Shown here: one piece after another, positions 52,637-60,627 of the stretch
Layout of the letters: the number at the start of each line of letters is the position of its first letter
How positions within the stretch are numbered: position 1 is the stretch's first letter
Assembly (NCBI RefSeq): GCF_000612665.1
Contig: NZ_HG942077.1
Span: forward strand, 1-64,000
DNA length: 64,000 nt
From: Neobacillus dielmonensis
GTDB taxonomy: Bacteria; Bacillota; Bacilli; Bacillales; Cytobacillaceae
Direction of reading: 5' to 3'
The notes under the pieces: generated by a model
Database searches by the model: none
What the model saw: the letters and a program-made list of their open reading frames with translations, nothing else
What the model was told of the DNA's origin: nothing
Translations under genes and position numbers: made by a program

Positions 52637-54706
52637 TTATCTTGTAAACGCAGCAGGCACACCGCCATCGACAGTTAACATACAGCCAGTTGTCTTGTCA
52701 GATTTAGATGATGCAAAGAATGCGATTGATTCTGCGATATCACTAGGATAAATGTTTACTAGCAAGGTAGTACGTTTACGATAGTGCTCTTCTAATTGGT
52801 CAGGTGCAATACCGTATGCTTCAGCACGTTCTTCACGCCATTTTGAATTCCAAATAGCGGAACCTTGGAGTACAGCATCTGGAAGAACGGAGTTAACACG
52901 GATACCAAACTCCCCGCCTTCAGCCGCAATACATCTTGCCAAATGGGTTTCAAGTGCCTTAACCGAGCTATAAGCAGCAGCATTTTTGCCGGCATAAACA
53001 GAGTTTTTAGAACCGACAAATACCATGTTCCCGCCGATGTTCTGTTGCTTCATTTGCTTGAAGGCTTCACGGGCTACTAGGAAATAACCAGTTCCTAGTA
53101 CATTTAAGTTTAGGTTCCATTCTTTAAGAGTAGTTTCGTCAAGCGGACTCCCTGAAGCAAGACCGGCGTTATTCACAATGATATCGACCCCACCGAAAGT
53201 AAGTGCAGTTTGATCAAATGCAACCTGTACTTGTTCTTCACTGGTTACATCCATTTTAACTGCAAGAGCACGGTCAGCACCAAATTGTTCGTTAATTTCA
53301 GCAGCAACCTTTTCTGCACCTTCAAGGTTTAAGTCAGCTAGAACAACCGCTGCTCCTTCAGCTGCAAGGCGGCGTGCTGTTGCACTTCCGATTCCACCTG
53401 CTCCTCCAGTAATGAATGCTACTTTTCTAGAGAATTCTGCTTCAGCTGGAGCAAGAGATAATTTATATAATTCTAATGGCCAGTATTCAACATTGTAAGA
53501 TTCGTTTGCACTTAGAGAAACAAAGTTTCCTAATGTTGTAGCGCCCTTCATAACAGAAATGGCACGGTGGTATAAAGCACCGCTGATTCTTGAATTTTTA
53601 ATGTCCTTACCAGTGTTCACCATACCAATACCAGGAATTAAGATAACACGAGGTGCTGGTTCAAACATTTTGTCGCCTTCGTTTTTGTTCTCTTCAAAGT
53701 ATTGTTTGTAAGCTACTTTAAAGCTTTCAACTCCCTCTTTAATGCTGGCAATCAGCGCTTCAACATCTTTTGTTTGCGGATCCCAGTTTACATAAAGGGG
53801 AATCATTTTTGTATGAACAAGATGATCAGGACAAGCAGCACCGATTTGTGAAAGTTCTGGTGCGTTGTAGCTGTTTACAAATTGCAATACATCTTCACCA
53901 CGGTCGTAAGTTAACAGCATTTTCTTCTCATCACTTACCGCACCACGAATCACTGGCAGTACTTTAGCTAGAACGCTAGTAGCTTCTTCTTCGGAAAGAG
54001 ATTGATATTTTTGGCCGCCAAAAGTTTTGGCCTCGTCAATTCTTTCATTAATATATGCTTCTGCTTCGTTGATAATTTGGATAGTTTTTGCGTATGCCTC
54101 TTCAGATGTTTCTCCCCAAGTTACAAGGCCATGTTTTTCCATTAATACTAGTTCTGCATTCGGGTTATTTAATACTCCCTGTGCAATCATTTTTGAAAGT
54201 GTAAATCCAGGACGAATATATGGTACCCACACAAAACGGTTTCCAAAAATCTCTTCGGCTAGTTGCTTACCATTGTCTGCACAGCAAAGGCTAATAATCG
54301 CATCTGGATGTGTGTGATCCACATGTTTGAAAGGTAAGAATGCATGCAATAATGTTTCGATTGATGCTCTTGGGTGTTTGCTGTCAATCATACAATGTGA
54401 AAGGTAAGCAACCATGTCTTCATCGGACATTTCGTCGCGTTCGAATAATGGACGAATGTCTTCTAAGTTAAGACCAGTAAAATTGCTTGCTTTCATTGTT
54501 GCTAAATCGGAACCGCTTCCTTTTACCCACATAACTTCAACATCACGGCCACGGAAATCCTTTTCAATTGTCTTCATAGAAGTGTTACCGCCGCCATAGT
54601 TACATACCGCACGATCCGAACCAATTAAATTGGAACGATAAACGAGTTCTTCTACCCCTTTTGTTACTTGTGATGCAGCTTCTTGATTCCATAGATTCTG
54701 TACCAT
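52637..54706 (-). CDS. rhaEW: Rhamnulose-1-phosphate aldolase / lactaldehyde dehydrogenase fusion
   Basis: A 689-residue bifunctional enzyme, the same length as B. subtilis YuxG. The N-terminal class II aldolase domain (about 1-390) has zinc ligands in HTHPDAIISL and EKHGLVTWG. The C-terminal short-chain dehydrogenase (about 425-689) has FITGGAGGIG for NAD binding and the catalytic YSSVK. It splits L-rhamnulose-1-phosphate into dihydroxyacetone phosphate and L-lactaldehyde, then oxidises the latter to L-lactate. Monocistronic with its own terminator. The promoter is almost the same as that of lutABC, so both are probably controlled by the DeoR regulator. Confidence 0.96.
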   Translation of the reverse strand: MVQNLWNQEAASQVTKGVEELVYRSNLIGSDRAVCNYGGGNTSMKTIEKDFRGRDVEVMWVKGSGSDLATMKASNFTGLNLEDIRPLFERDEMSDEDMVAYLSHCMIDSKHPRASIETLLHAFLPFKHVDHTHPDAIISLCCADNGKQLAEEIFGNRFVWVPYIRPGFTLSKMIAQGVLNNPNAELVLMEKHGLVTWGETSEEAYAKTIQIINEAEAYINERIDEAKTFGGQKYQSLSEEEATSVLAKVLPVIRGAVSDEKKMLLTYDRGEDVLQFVNSYNAPELSQIGAACPDHLVHTKMIPLYVNWDPQTKDVEALIASIKEGVESFKVAYKQYFEENKNEGDKMFEPAPRVILIPGIGMVNTGKDIKNSRISGALYHRAISVMKGATTLGNFVSLSANESYNVEYWPLELYKLSLAPAEAEFSRKVAFITGGAGGIGSATARRLAAEGAAVVLADLNLEGAEKVAAEINEQFGADRALAVKMDVTSEEQVQVAFDQTALTFGGVDIIVNNAGLASGSPLDETTLKEWNLNLNVLGTGYFLVAREAFKQMKQQNIGGNMVFVGSKNSVYAGKNAAAYSSVKALETHLARCIAAEGGEFGIRVNSVLPDAVLQGSAIWNSKWREERAEAYGIAPDQLEEHYRKRTTLLVNIYPSDIAESIAFFASSKSDKTTGCMLTVDGGVPAAFTR

Positions 54707-54718
54707 TACGACTTCCTC

Positions 54719-54783
54719 CGATTGTTTGTATTTATGTTTGTTAACTTCTGTTTTATTATAATATATCTTTGTTTATTTTTGAA
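54719..54783 (-). promoter_or_regulatory. Promoter and DeoR-type operator of rhaEW
   Basis: On the minus strand: -35 TTCAAA (54778-54783), 17-base spacer, -10 TATAAT (54755-54760). A-rich direct repeats (ATAAACAAA in the spacer, AATAAAACA and TTAACAAACAT downstream) are candidate operators. The stretch 54746-54783 matches the lutA promoter at nearly every base. Confidence 0.8.
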
Positions 54784-54854
54784 TAGAAAAGTTCATAAAA
54801 CTTTCAAATTTTTATTTTGTTTTGTTTTTTAATAAAACGAGATGTTACGTGATT

Positions 54855-54892
54855 GTTGATTTCCGCTCCAGACACCGCCTTCCGTTCCAATC
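54855..54892. repeat. Internally deleted copy of the GC-rich interspersed repeat
   Basis: Read on the minus strand, GATTGGAACGGAAGGCG joins directly, through a few bases, to CTGGAGCGGAAATCAAC. These are the left and right ends of the element at 16270-16403 with the middle missing. It lies in the 269-base region between lutC and rhaEW, upstream of the rhaEW promoter. Confidence 0.7.
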
Positions 54893-54914
54893 CTTTCCTT
54901 TAAGACAGCCTAAT

Positions 54915-54963
54915 AAAAAAAGCTGTCCCAAGTGAGTCAAATATGACTGCTTAGAACAGCTTT
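54915..54963 (-). terminator. Terminator of lutABC
   Basis: Minus-strand stem AAAGCTGTTCTAAG with CTTGGGACAGCTTT, enclosing an inner AGTCA / TGACT pairing, followed by T7. Confidence 0.85.
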
Positions 54964-54975
54964 GTTTCGTTTTAT

Positions 54976-55695
54976 TTATAAATCATTGATAACAATATAC
55001 GTTGCTTTTACGGGTCCATGCACACCCACAACCAAATTTAACTCAATATCGGCTGAATTGCTTGGTCCGGTTATAAAGTTTATGCAAGATGCGACATGGC
55101 CTGTTTCCTCATGGATTTGTCTCATTTTTTGGGCTGCCTGTGTCATCCTAGGCACAATTGAGCTTTTAGGTATTAGAGCAATATAGGTTGTTGGAAGGAA
55201 GCTGACTGTCCTGCCTTTATTTTCATCGCTAAACAAAACAACAGTCCCGGATTCCGCCAGAGTGATTTCACTTATTGTAATACCAACATTCGCCTGCTCT
55301 GCTTTGGCAATGTTTTCAGAACCTCTCGTATAATCCCATTCATATACATCCATCTCTTTCTCGGGCCATTCCTGCTTCATAAGTGGGTCGAGTCCCCAGT
55401 CGGCAAATCGCTTATCCTTCCAAGTGACAATCGGACCGCCGCCGTAACCAGAGACCACTTCATCTAAAAGTGACGATAACTGGTCTTTATCGGTTGAATA
55501 AAAGGTTGTATGGATTTTCTTACACTGCTCTTTTAATACCTCGACCAATTCGTCCTGCGTTGCTCCCTTTAATACCTCATCTTGCGGCCGGAATTTCCAG
55601 GTTGGTCGTTCGATTGGTGCCGTAATACGAGTGCGCCCAAGTTGGCTGGCAATTTTATTTAAGAATACCTCGCGATTTTGTATGGTTCCAGTCAC
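54976..55695 (-). CDS. lutC: L-lactate utilisation protein LutC
   Basis: A 239-residue DUF162/LUD-domain protein, matching B. subtilis LutC (YvbY). The C-terminal block FITGPSNSADIELNLVVGVHG, read with its neighbours, is typical. The start is GTG with GGGGG upstream, two bases past the lutB stop, so translation is coupled. LutABC together oxidise L-lactate to pyruvate. Here the lactate should come from rhamnose through RhaEW. Confidence 0.93.
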   Translation of the reverse strand: MTGTIQNREVFLNKIASQLGRTRITAPIERPTWKFRPQDEVLKGATQDELVEVLKEQCKKIHTTFYSTDKDQLSSLLDEVVSGYGGGPIVTWKDKRFADWGLDPLMKQEWPEKEMDVYEWDYTRGSENIAKAEQANVGITISEITLAESGTVVLFSDENKGRTVSFLPTTYIALIPKSSIVPRMTQAAQKMRQIHEETGHVASCINFITGPSNSADIELNLVVGVHGPVKATYIVINDL

Positions 55696-55696
55696 G

Positions 55697-57121
55697 TTAT
55701 TTGCCCCCTTCTTCCCGGTTTTTAAACCAATCTCGGAATCTTTCTTTATTTGGTGCCGGAAATTCCCGAATTTCAGTCCAGGCTTTTAGCGGTCCTGGCC
55801 CTTTGGAAATTTTGTCGCCATCCTTAAATGGACTCATTGCAGTTGGAGCTAGTTTTGAACCGATTTTATATAAAGTTGGTGAAGCAGCCCCCAACCCGAA
55901 TGCTTTCATTGCTAATTTTTCAGAAATAGGGGCTTTCCCTTCTTTTTCCACAATTACTTCACGATGTTTGAGCAGCAGGTTATGCAGTGGTATTTTCACT
56001 GGACACACTTCCGTACAAGCTCCGCAAAGTGAGGAGGCGTATGGAAGTTCTTTAAACTCATCATAACCACCGAGCAATGGGGAAAGCACAGCACCAATTG
56101 GTCCTGCATAAATGGATCCGTAAGAATGCCCGCCCACATGGCGATAGACAGGACACGCATTCACACATGCCGCACAGCGAATACATTGCAGTACCGATTG
56201 AAATTCTCCGCCCAGAATATTGGACCTTCCGTTATCCACAATGACAAGATGGAATTCCTCCGGCCCATCAACATTCAATTCCTCTTTAGGACCGGTCAGC
56301 ACGGTAATATAGCTGGTTAATTTCTGACCAACTGCACTTCGGGTTAACAGGGAAACTAGAACCTCCATCTCTTCAAAAGTAGGGACAATTCGTTCCATTC
56401 CCATGACGGTAATTTGTGTTTTAGGCAATGCCGTAACCAAATCCGCATTTCCCTCATTCGTCACCAAACTGAACGAACCCGTTTCTGCTACCGCAAAGTT
56501 ACAGCCGGTAATCCCGATATCAGCCGTCAGATATTCCTGACGTAGCTTCTCCCGTGCATGGGCAGCCAGTTCTTCCGGTTTGGAGGTTTTGGTATAGCCT
56601 AGTTTTTCCGTGAACACATCGCGAATCTGCTCTTTATTTTTGTGCAGTGCCGGAACGACAATATGAGACGGAGGATCATGGTCATCAATCTGAAGAATAT
56701 ATTCGCCAAGGTCGGTCTCTATGACTTCACAACCTTCTTGTTCCAGGACATGATTCAAACTAATCTCTTCAGTCACCATTGATTTAGATTTGACAATTTT
56801 TTTGGCCTGCTTCTCCCTGACAATGCCGCGGATATAGTCGTTCGCTTCTTCTTTCGTTTGGGCAAAAAATACATGCCCGCCACGTTTAGCCACATTGTTG
56901 CTTAATTGTTCCAAATAATAATCCAAGTTTTCTAGCACATGCTGACGAATTTCTTCTCCATGAGAACGCCAGTCTTCCCAATTTCCTAGTTCTTCGGCAG
57001 CGATGCGTCTTTTGACCCCCATGCCGTCCTGTGCACTGGAGACGGCACCGCGCATAAAGTCGTCATGGATTCCCTTACTGACACGTTCTTTAAACTGCTC
57101 ATTGCTGATTTTCATTGGCAT
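55697..57121 (-). CDS. lutB: L-lactate utilisation iron-sulfur protein LutB
   Basis: A 474-residue protein, as in B. subtilis LutB (YvfW). N-terminal LUD domain, then two 4Fe-4S motifs, [19 protein letters not shown] and [13 protein letters not shown]. The start [15 protein letters not shown] parallels the B. subtilis N-terminus. It carries electrons in the LutABC lactate-oxidising complex. Middle gene of the operon. Confidence 0.95.
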   Translation of the reverse strand: MPMKISNEQFKERVSKGIHDDFMRGAVSSAQDGMGVKRRIAAEELGNWEDWRSHGEEIRQHVLENLDYYLEQLSNNVAKRGGHVFFAQTKEEANDYIRGIVREKQAKKIVKSKSMVTEEISLNHVLEQEGCEVIETDLGEYILQIDDHDPPSHIVVPALHKNKEQIRDVFTEKLGYTKTSKPEELAAHAREKLRQEYLTADIGITGCNFAVAETGSFSLVTNEGNADLVTALPKTQITVMGMERIVPTFEEMEVLVSLLTRSAVGQKLTSYITVLTGPKEELNVDGPEEFHLVIVDNGRSNILGGEFQSVLQCIRCAACVNACPVYRHVGGHSYGSIYAGPIGAVLSPLLGGYDEFKELPYASSLCGACTEVCPVKIPLHNLLLKHREVIVEKEGKAPISEKLAMKAFGLGAASPTLYKIGSKLAPTAMSPFKDGDKISKGPGPLKAWTEIREFPAPNKERFRDWFKNREEGGK

Positions 57122-57165
57122 TGCATCATTCCCCCATTCTTAAACCTGCTTTGTTGAACGTATCA

Positions 57166-57882
57166 CTAACGACTGTTTAACACTTCTGCTATATGCAGAA
57201 CCTTAATTGGCTTTCCTTTTCGGTCGATTCGGCCGCCGATATTCATAAGGCACCCTGCATCAGCTCCAATTAGATAATCCGCATCTGTTTCTTCCACATG
57301 GCATACTTTTTCATCGACCATTTGCTCGGAAATTTGAGCCATTTTAACGGAAAAGGTACCGCCAAACCCGCAGCATTGCTCTTTTCCAGGCAGTTCTGTG
57401 AAATCTAAACCTTTTACATTTTTCAAAAGTTTCATCGGTGCTTCCTTCACACCCAATAATCTTGTCATATGGCAAGATGTGTGATAGGTGGCTTTCCCTT
57501 CCAGTCTCGCCCCGACATCTTCGACTTTTAACACATCGACGATGAATTGAGTCAGCTCATACGTTTTTTGTGCCAATTTTTTTGCTTTTGGTTCCCAGAC
57601 AGGGTCGCCTTTAAAAACATGTTGATATTCATGAAACATAAAAGCGCAGGAACCTGATGGGCATACAATATATTCCGCATCTTTAAAGGTATCGATCATC
57701 CGCTTCATGGCTTCCTTCGATTCTTTTGTGTATCCGCTATTATAAGCAGGCTGCCCGCAGCATACTTGTGATTCTGGAAAATCTATTTCACATCCTAATC
57801 GTTCTAGCAATTCAACGGTAGCTTTCCCAACATTGCTTTGGAAAAGATCCACGAGACATGTGGCAAATAAACTCACTCTCAT
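57166..57882 (-). CDS. lutA: L-lactate utilisation protein LutA
   Basis: A 238-residue protein equal in length to B. subtilis LutA. It has two CCG domains, with [12 protein letters not shown] and [11 protein letters not shown], that probably bind an iron-sulfur cluster. The ATG at 57882 matches known LutA; the frame extends to 57906. First gene of lutABC. Its promoter (57950-57978) is near-identical to that of rhaEW. In B. subtilis lutABC is controlled by LutR, while here the shared promoter suggests the rhamnose DeoR protein. Confidence 0.94.
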   Translation of the reverse strand: MRVSLFATCLVDLFQSNVGKATVELLERLGCEIDFPESQVCCGQPAYNSGYTKESKEAMKRMIDTFKDAEYIVCPSGSCAFMFHEYQHVFKGDPVWEPKAKKLAQKTYELTQFIVDVLKVEDVGARLEGKATYHTSCHMTRLLGVKEAPMKLLKNVKGLDFTELPGKEQCCGFGGTFSVKMAQISEQMVDEKVCHVEETDADYLIGADAGCLMNIGGRIDRKGKPIKVLHIAEVLNSR

Positions 57883-57930
57883 CTTTCTTACATCCCCTTT
57901 TTGCATTTAGCAATTGGCATACATCATAGC

Positions 57931-57980
57931 TTTTATTTATTTTTGTTTTATTATAATACATTTTTGTTTGTTTTTGAAAG
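57931..57980 (-). promoter_or_regulatory. Promoter and DeoR-type operator of lutABC
   Basis: On the minus strand: -35 TTCAAA (57973-57978), 17-base spacer containing AACAAACAAA, -10 TATAAT (57950-57955), then AATAAAACAAAAATAAATAA. Same spacing and nearly the same bases as the rhaEW promoter. Confidence 0.8.
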
Positions 57981-58053
57981 CTTATTGATTAAAATGTAAA
58001 ATCTTTGTTTCTATTATATTATATATCAACTATCTTTATAGACTTTTTTCTTT

Positions 58054-58091
58054 AAAAAAAAGGAAGTCAATGGCTGCCCATTAACTTCCTT
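58054..58091 (-). terminator. Terminator of the C39-like peptidase gene
   Basis: Stem AAGGAAGTTAATGG / CCATTGACTTCCTT with a four-base loop and T run on the minus strand, beside the stop codon. Confidence 0.9.
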
Positions 58092-58098
58092 CTCAACA

Positions 58099-58962
58099 TC
58101 ATAATTTATAACTAATTGCCTGGCTTCCCATTTGTGCCCACGAGGCTTCAAAGCTTTCCCTGGAAATAGCCTTATAAGGATCCTCAGTTAATGGGTCATT
58201 AACGTAAACGTAGTTATTATCATAGCCTAGTATTAATACGCTATGTTCTCGATAGGTAATTTTTACTTGCCCTGAAGGAGTATTCCAAGTAGAAAACTCA
58301 CTTTCGGGCAGTTTGGAAAATCTTGAATTTGTAATCACCCAAACCGGATTTCCTTGTTCTACACTCTTATAAATAGAATGGATATCTTGACCCGTCATAT
58401 CAACAATTTTACCTGGTAAGTATTTTTCAGCTAAAGCAGCAATCGGTGCATGATAAACCCCGTAACCCGATTTATTGAACGAATAAATATCACCGACAAA
58501 TCCCTCGTTAGGATTTCCTTTGAGTCCGCTTTGATAACGAAAAGGAACAGATGTTATTTCTTTTGCAAGTGTCAGTTTATCTACGGAAACTCCGGCATAT
58601 TGCAACATCATGGTAAGACTAGTTACTTCACACCCCCGTGATAATTCCGGCAGTTGTTGGACTAAGGGGACATCATTTATAACAAATTTTCCATTTTCTC
58701 CAAGAGTTACATTTGTCGTTTGTTCCTCAGTTGAGCTTCGGGTTTCGTCTTGACTTGTATTATCTACTTGTCCGGAACTAGCCTGTGAAACATCAGAGGC
58801 TGGCGCTGCTTCTTCAGTAAGTTTTTGTTGATCTTGCTTCTGTTCGGTTATATCTTTATTATTAGTCGCATTTGATGAAAGAACAGTTTTTTGTACTCCT
58901 ACATATCCTACGCTTGTGAGTATCCCCAAAAGAATGATAAGTAGCAAGACTTTTTGCTTCAA
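58099..58962 (-). CDS. Exported C39-like cysteine peptidase family protein (YvpB type)
   Basis: A 287-residue protein. N-terminal signal anchor (VLLLIILLGILTSVGYVGV), a Ser/Thr/Gln-rich linker of about 65 residues, then a Peptidase_C39_2 domain with SRGCEVTSL (Cys), REHSVLILGYDN (His) and VYVNDPL (Asp). The TTG at 58962, eight bases from AGGAG, is the likely start; GTG at 58971 is too close to it. Similar to B. subtilis YvpB; the substrate is unknown. It has no obvious link to pectin use and is probably a bystander. The 240 bases upstream (58972-59205) show no clear feature. Confidence 0.82.
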   Translation of the reverse strand: MKQKVLLLIILLGILTSVGYVGVQKTVLSSNATNNKDITEQKQDQQKLTEEAAPASDVSQASSGQVDNTSQDETRSSTEEQTTNVTLGENGKFVINDVPLVQQLPELSRGCEVTSLTMMLQYAGVSVDKLTLAKEITSVPFRYQSGLKGNPNEGFVGDIYSFNKSGYGVYHAPIAALAEKYLPGKIVDMTGQDIHSIYKSVEQGNPVWVITNSRFSKLPESEFSTWNTPSGQVKITYREHSVLILGYDNNYVYVNDPLTEDPYKAISRESFEASWAQMGSQAISYKL

Positions 58963-59205
58963 TGAGTACACTCCTCTCTATTTTTTCTCCAATATGTGAT
59001 TGTCATACCATACTATTAAACTCTAAGTTAATTATAATAAGACTTCCTTAAAAAAGTCTTAATTTTTCAATTGATTTAAAATAATTGTAAAGATAAGTCC
59101 AATTTACTGTCTATTAAAATAGTAACCTTAACATAGATGACGAATTTTGACAACTTAATGATAGATTTTTTCGAAAATACCATTTTATTACCTTTTCATT
59201 TTGGC

Positions 59206-59241
59206 AAAGAAACCCGCACAGGCTCTGTGCGGGTTTCTTTT
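59206..59241. terminator. Strong terminator after the MATE-like gene
   Basis: Perfect stem AAAGAAACCCGCACAG / CTGTGCGGGTTTCTTT with a four-base or shorter loop. It follows the regulator-transporter operon and could act in both directions. Confidence 0.88.
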
Positions 59242-59242
59242 G

Positions 59243-59260
59243 AATGTTAACGTTAACATT
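59243..59260. promoter_or_regulatory. 18 bp perfect palindrome next to the MATE-like stop codon
   Basis: AATGTTAACGTTAACATT is a perfect palindrome with a central CG, like LacI-family operators. It lies directly between the stop codon and the terminator, an unusual place. Its role is unknown. Confidence 0.45.
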
Positions 59261-59261
59261 T

Positions 59262-60605
59262 TTAAGTTTCCTGTTTAATCTGCTTTTGTTTTCTTACAAA
59301 TGCCATTTTTTGCTTTCGAAACACCACGAATGAAATGGCTACTAATCCGACTACTTCGCCAGCAGAAGCGGCCATCGCCCCAGCTTTTCCATTCAGTTCC
59401 GGAAAAACGTGTACTAACGGGATCATGATCAACACGACTGCAGCCATATTTAAAATTTGTGGTTTTAATAGGGATTTCGTGCTTTTCTGAAGCATGAGCA
59501 ATCCACCAAAAAAATCAACCCAAGGAAATACTAGTGTTTTAATCAAAAAAAACTTTAATACATGTAAACTTTCTGCGGCAAGTCTCACATCAGCACCTAA
59601 GACTGTTCTCATAAACCAAGGCCCAGCTGGTGTAAAACATAACACTCCCAGTAAAACAGAAGGGACTATACTAAAAATCAATACACATTTTATCACTGCT
59701 GCTTTATTATGTTTGTAAAATTGTAGAACAATCTGGTGGGTATACATAAAAAAGCTCAGAATTAAATTCGTGATACTAAATGCCAGTGCAAATGAGGCTA
59801 TGCCCAGATGGGTGTCTTGTATTTGCCCTAAAAAGGCGTATATGATTGGAATCAAGATGCTCTGAAACGACATATAAAAAACTAATGGGAAGTAAAAAGA
59901 ACCAATATCCTTTTGTTGTAAGTTTTGCTGTTTCGCGGTGAGGCTGCTACCTGCAATTTTCTGCCCCCGCCAAACACTGACCAAACATTCAATCCCCATT
60001 CCAATTAAAAAAATAATTGCTCCTGCTGTACTAGTGTTTGCATGGTGCGCATATACAAGATAGCTGGCAACGGCAAACATTCCTGCCAATCTGATAATAA
60101 CCCCAACGGTGACCCATTTCGTTTCCAGTTGGTTTATAATGATTCCTTGATACAAGCAACGCAATCCCGAAAAGATGATGACTGCCGCCAGAACCAAGAA
60201 GGTAACTTTTAAGGAATTCATAGAAGCTGTTTCCGCATTGAAACCATATATAAACAACCAGTCTCCAAGTTTAGTAAAACCGATTATTGCGCTTAAACTA
60301 ATAATAACGAGACAGACTTTTATAAAAAAAGCCCAAATTCGTTTAAAAGAAGCTTTATCTTTTGCCAATGCCGATGCCGTTTGCCGAAAAACCAGGACCG
60401 GCCGCTCAAGGATACCGAACAATGACAAGGCAATCGCATAGTTGGAAATAATCATTTCAGCATGTTCTGCCCTGCTTAACGTCCCATTAATGATGACATG
60501 GGATATGGAGGTTAAACTGGCGGAAACAGCCAACGGAACAAAGAATACCAGCATCCTCATTACGTTAAAATCCTTGGTTGCATCTTCCGTTTTGATGGAA
60601 TTCAC
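59262..60605 (-). CDS. MATE/polysaccharide-exporter-like membrane protein
   Basis: A 447-residue integral membrane protein with about twelve hydrophobic helices and the general look of the MOP (MATE/Wzx) superfamily: MLVFFVPLAVSASLTSISHV at the start, LVFRQTASALAKDKASF in an inner loop, SFYFPLVFYMSFQSILIPI in the middle. The GTG at 60605 or the ATG at 60560 may be the start. It begins 23 bases after the stop of the YesN-type regulator gene, so the two form an operon. The substrate is unknown; it could export a metabolite, lipid-linked sugar or drug. Confidence 0.7.
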   Translation of the reverse strand: MNSIKTEDATKDFNVMRMLVFFVPLAVSASLTSISHVIINGTLSRAEHAEMIISNYAIALSLFGILERPVLVFRQTASALAKDKASFKRIWAFFIKVCLVIISLSAIIGFTKLGDWLFIYGFNAETASMNSLKVTFLVLAAVIIFSGLRCLYQGIIINQLETKWVTVGVIIRLAGMFAVASYLVYAHHANTSTAGAIIFLIGMGIECLVSVWRGQKIAGSSLTAKQQNLQQKDIGSFYFPLVFYMSFQSILIPIIYAFLGQIQDTHLGIASFALAFSITNLILSFFMYTHQIVLQFYKHNKAAVIKCVLIFSIVPSVLLGVLCFTPAGPWFMRTVLGADVRLAAESLHVLKFFLIKTLVFPWVDFFGGLLMLQKSTKSLLKPQILNMAAVVLIMIPLVHVFPELNGKAGAMAASAGEVVGLVAISFVVFRKQKMAFVRKQKQIKQET

Positions 60606-60627
60606 CCCATATCTTTCTGATCCTAGA

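Noticed and set aside
58099-58962. The C39-like peptidase as a bacteriocin exporter component
   Set aside because: There is no ABC transporter domain and no precursor peptide nearby; it is a stand-alone exported domain.
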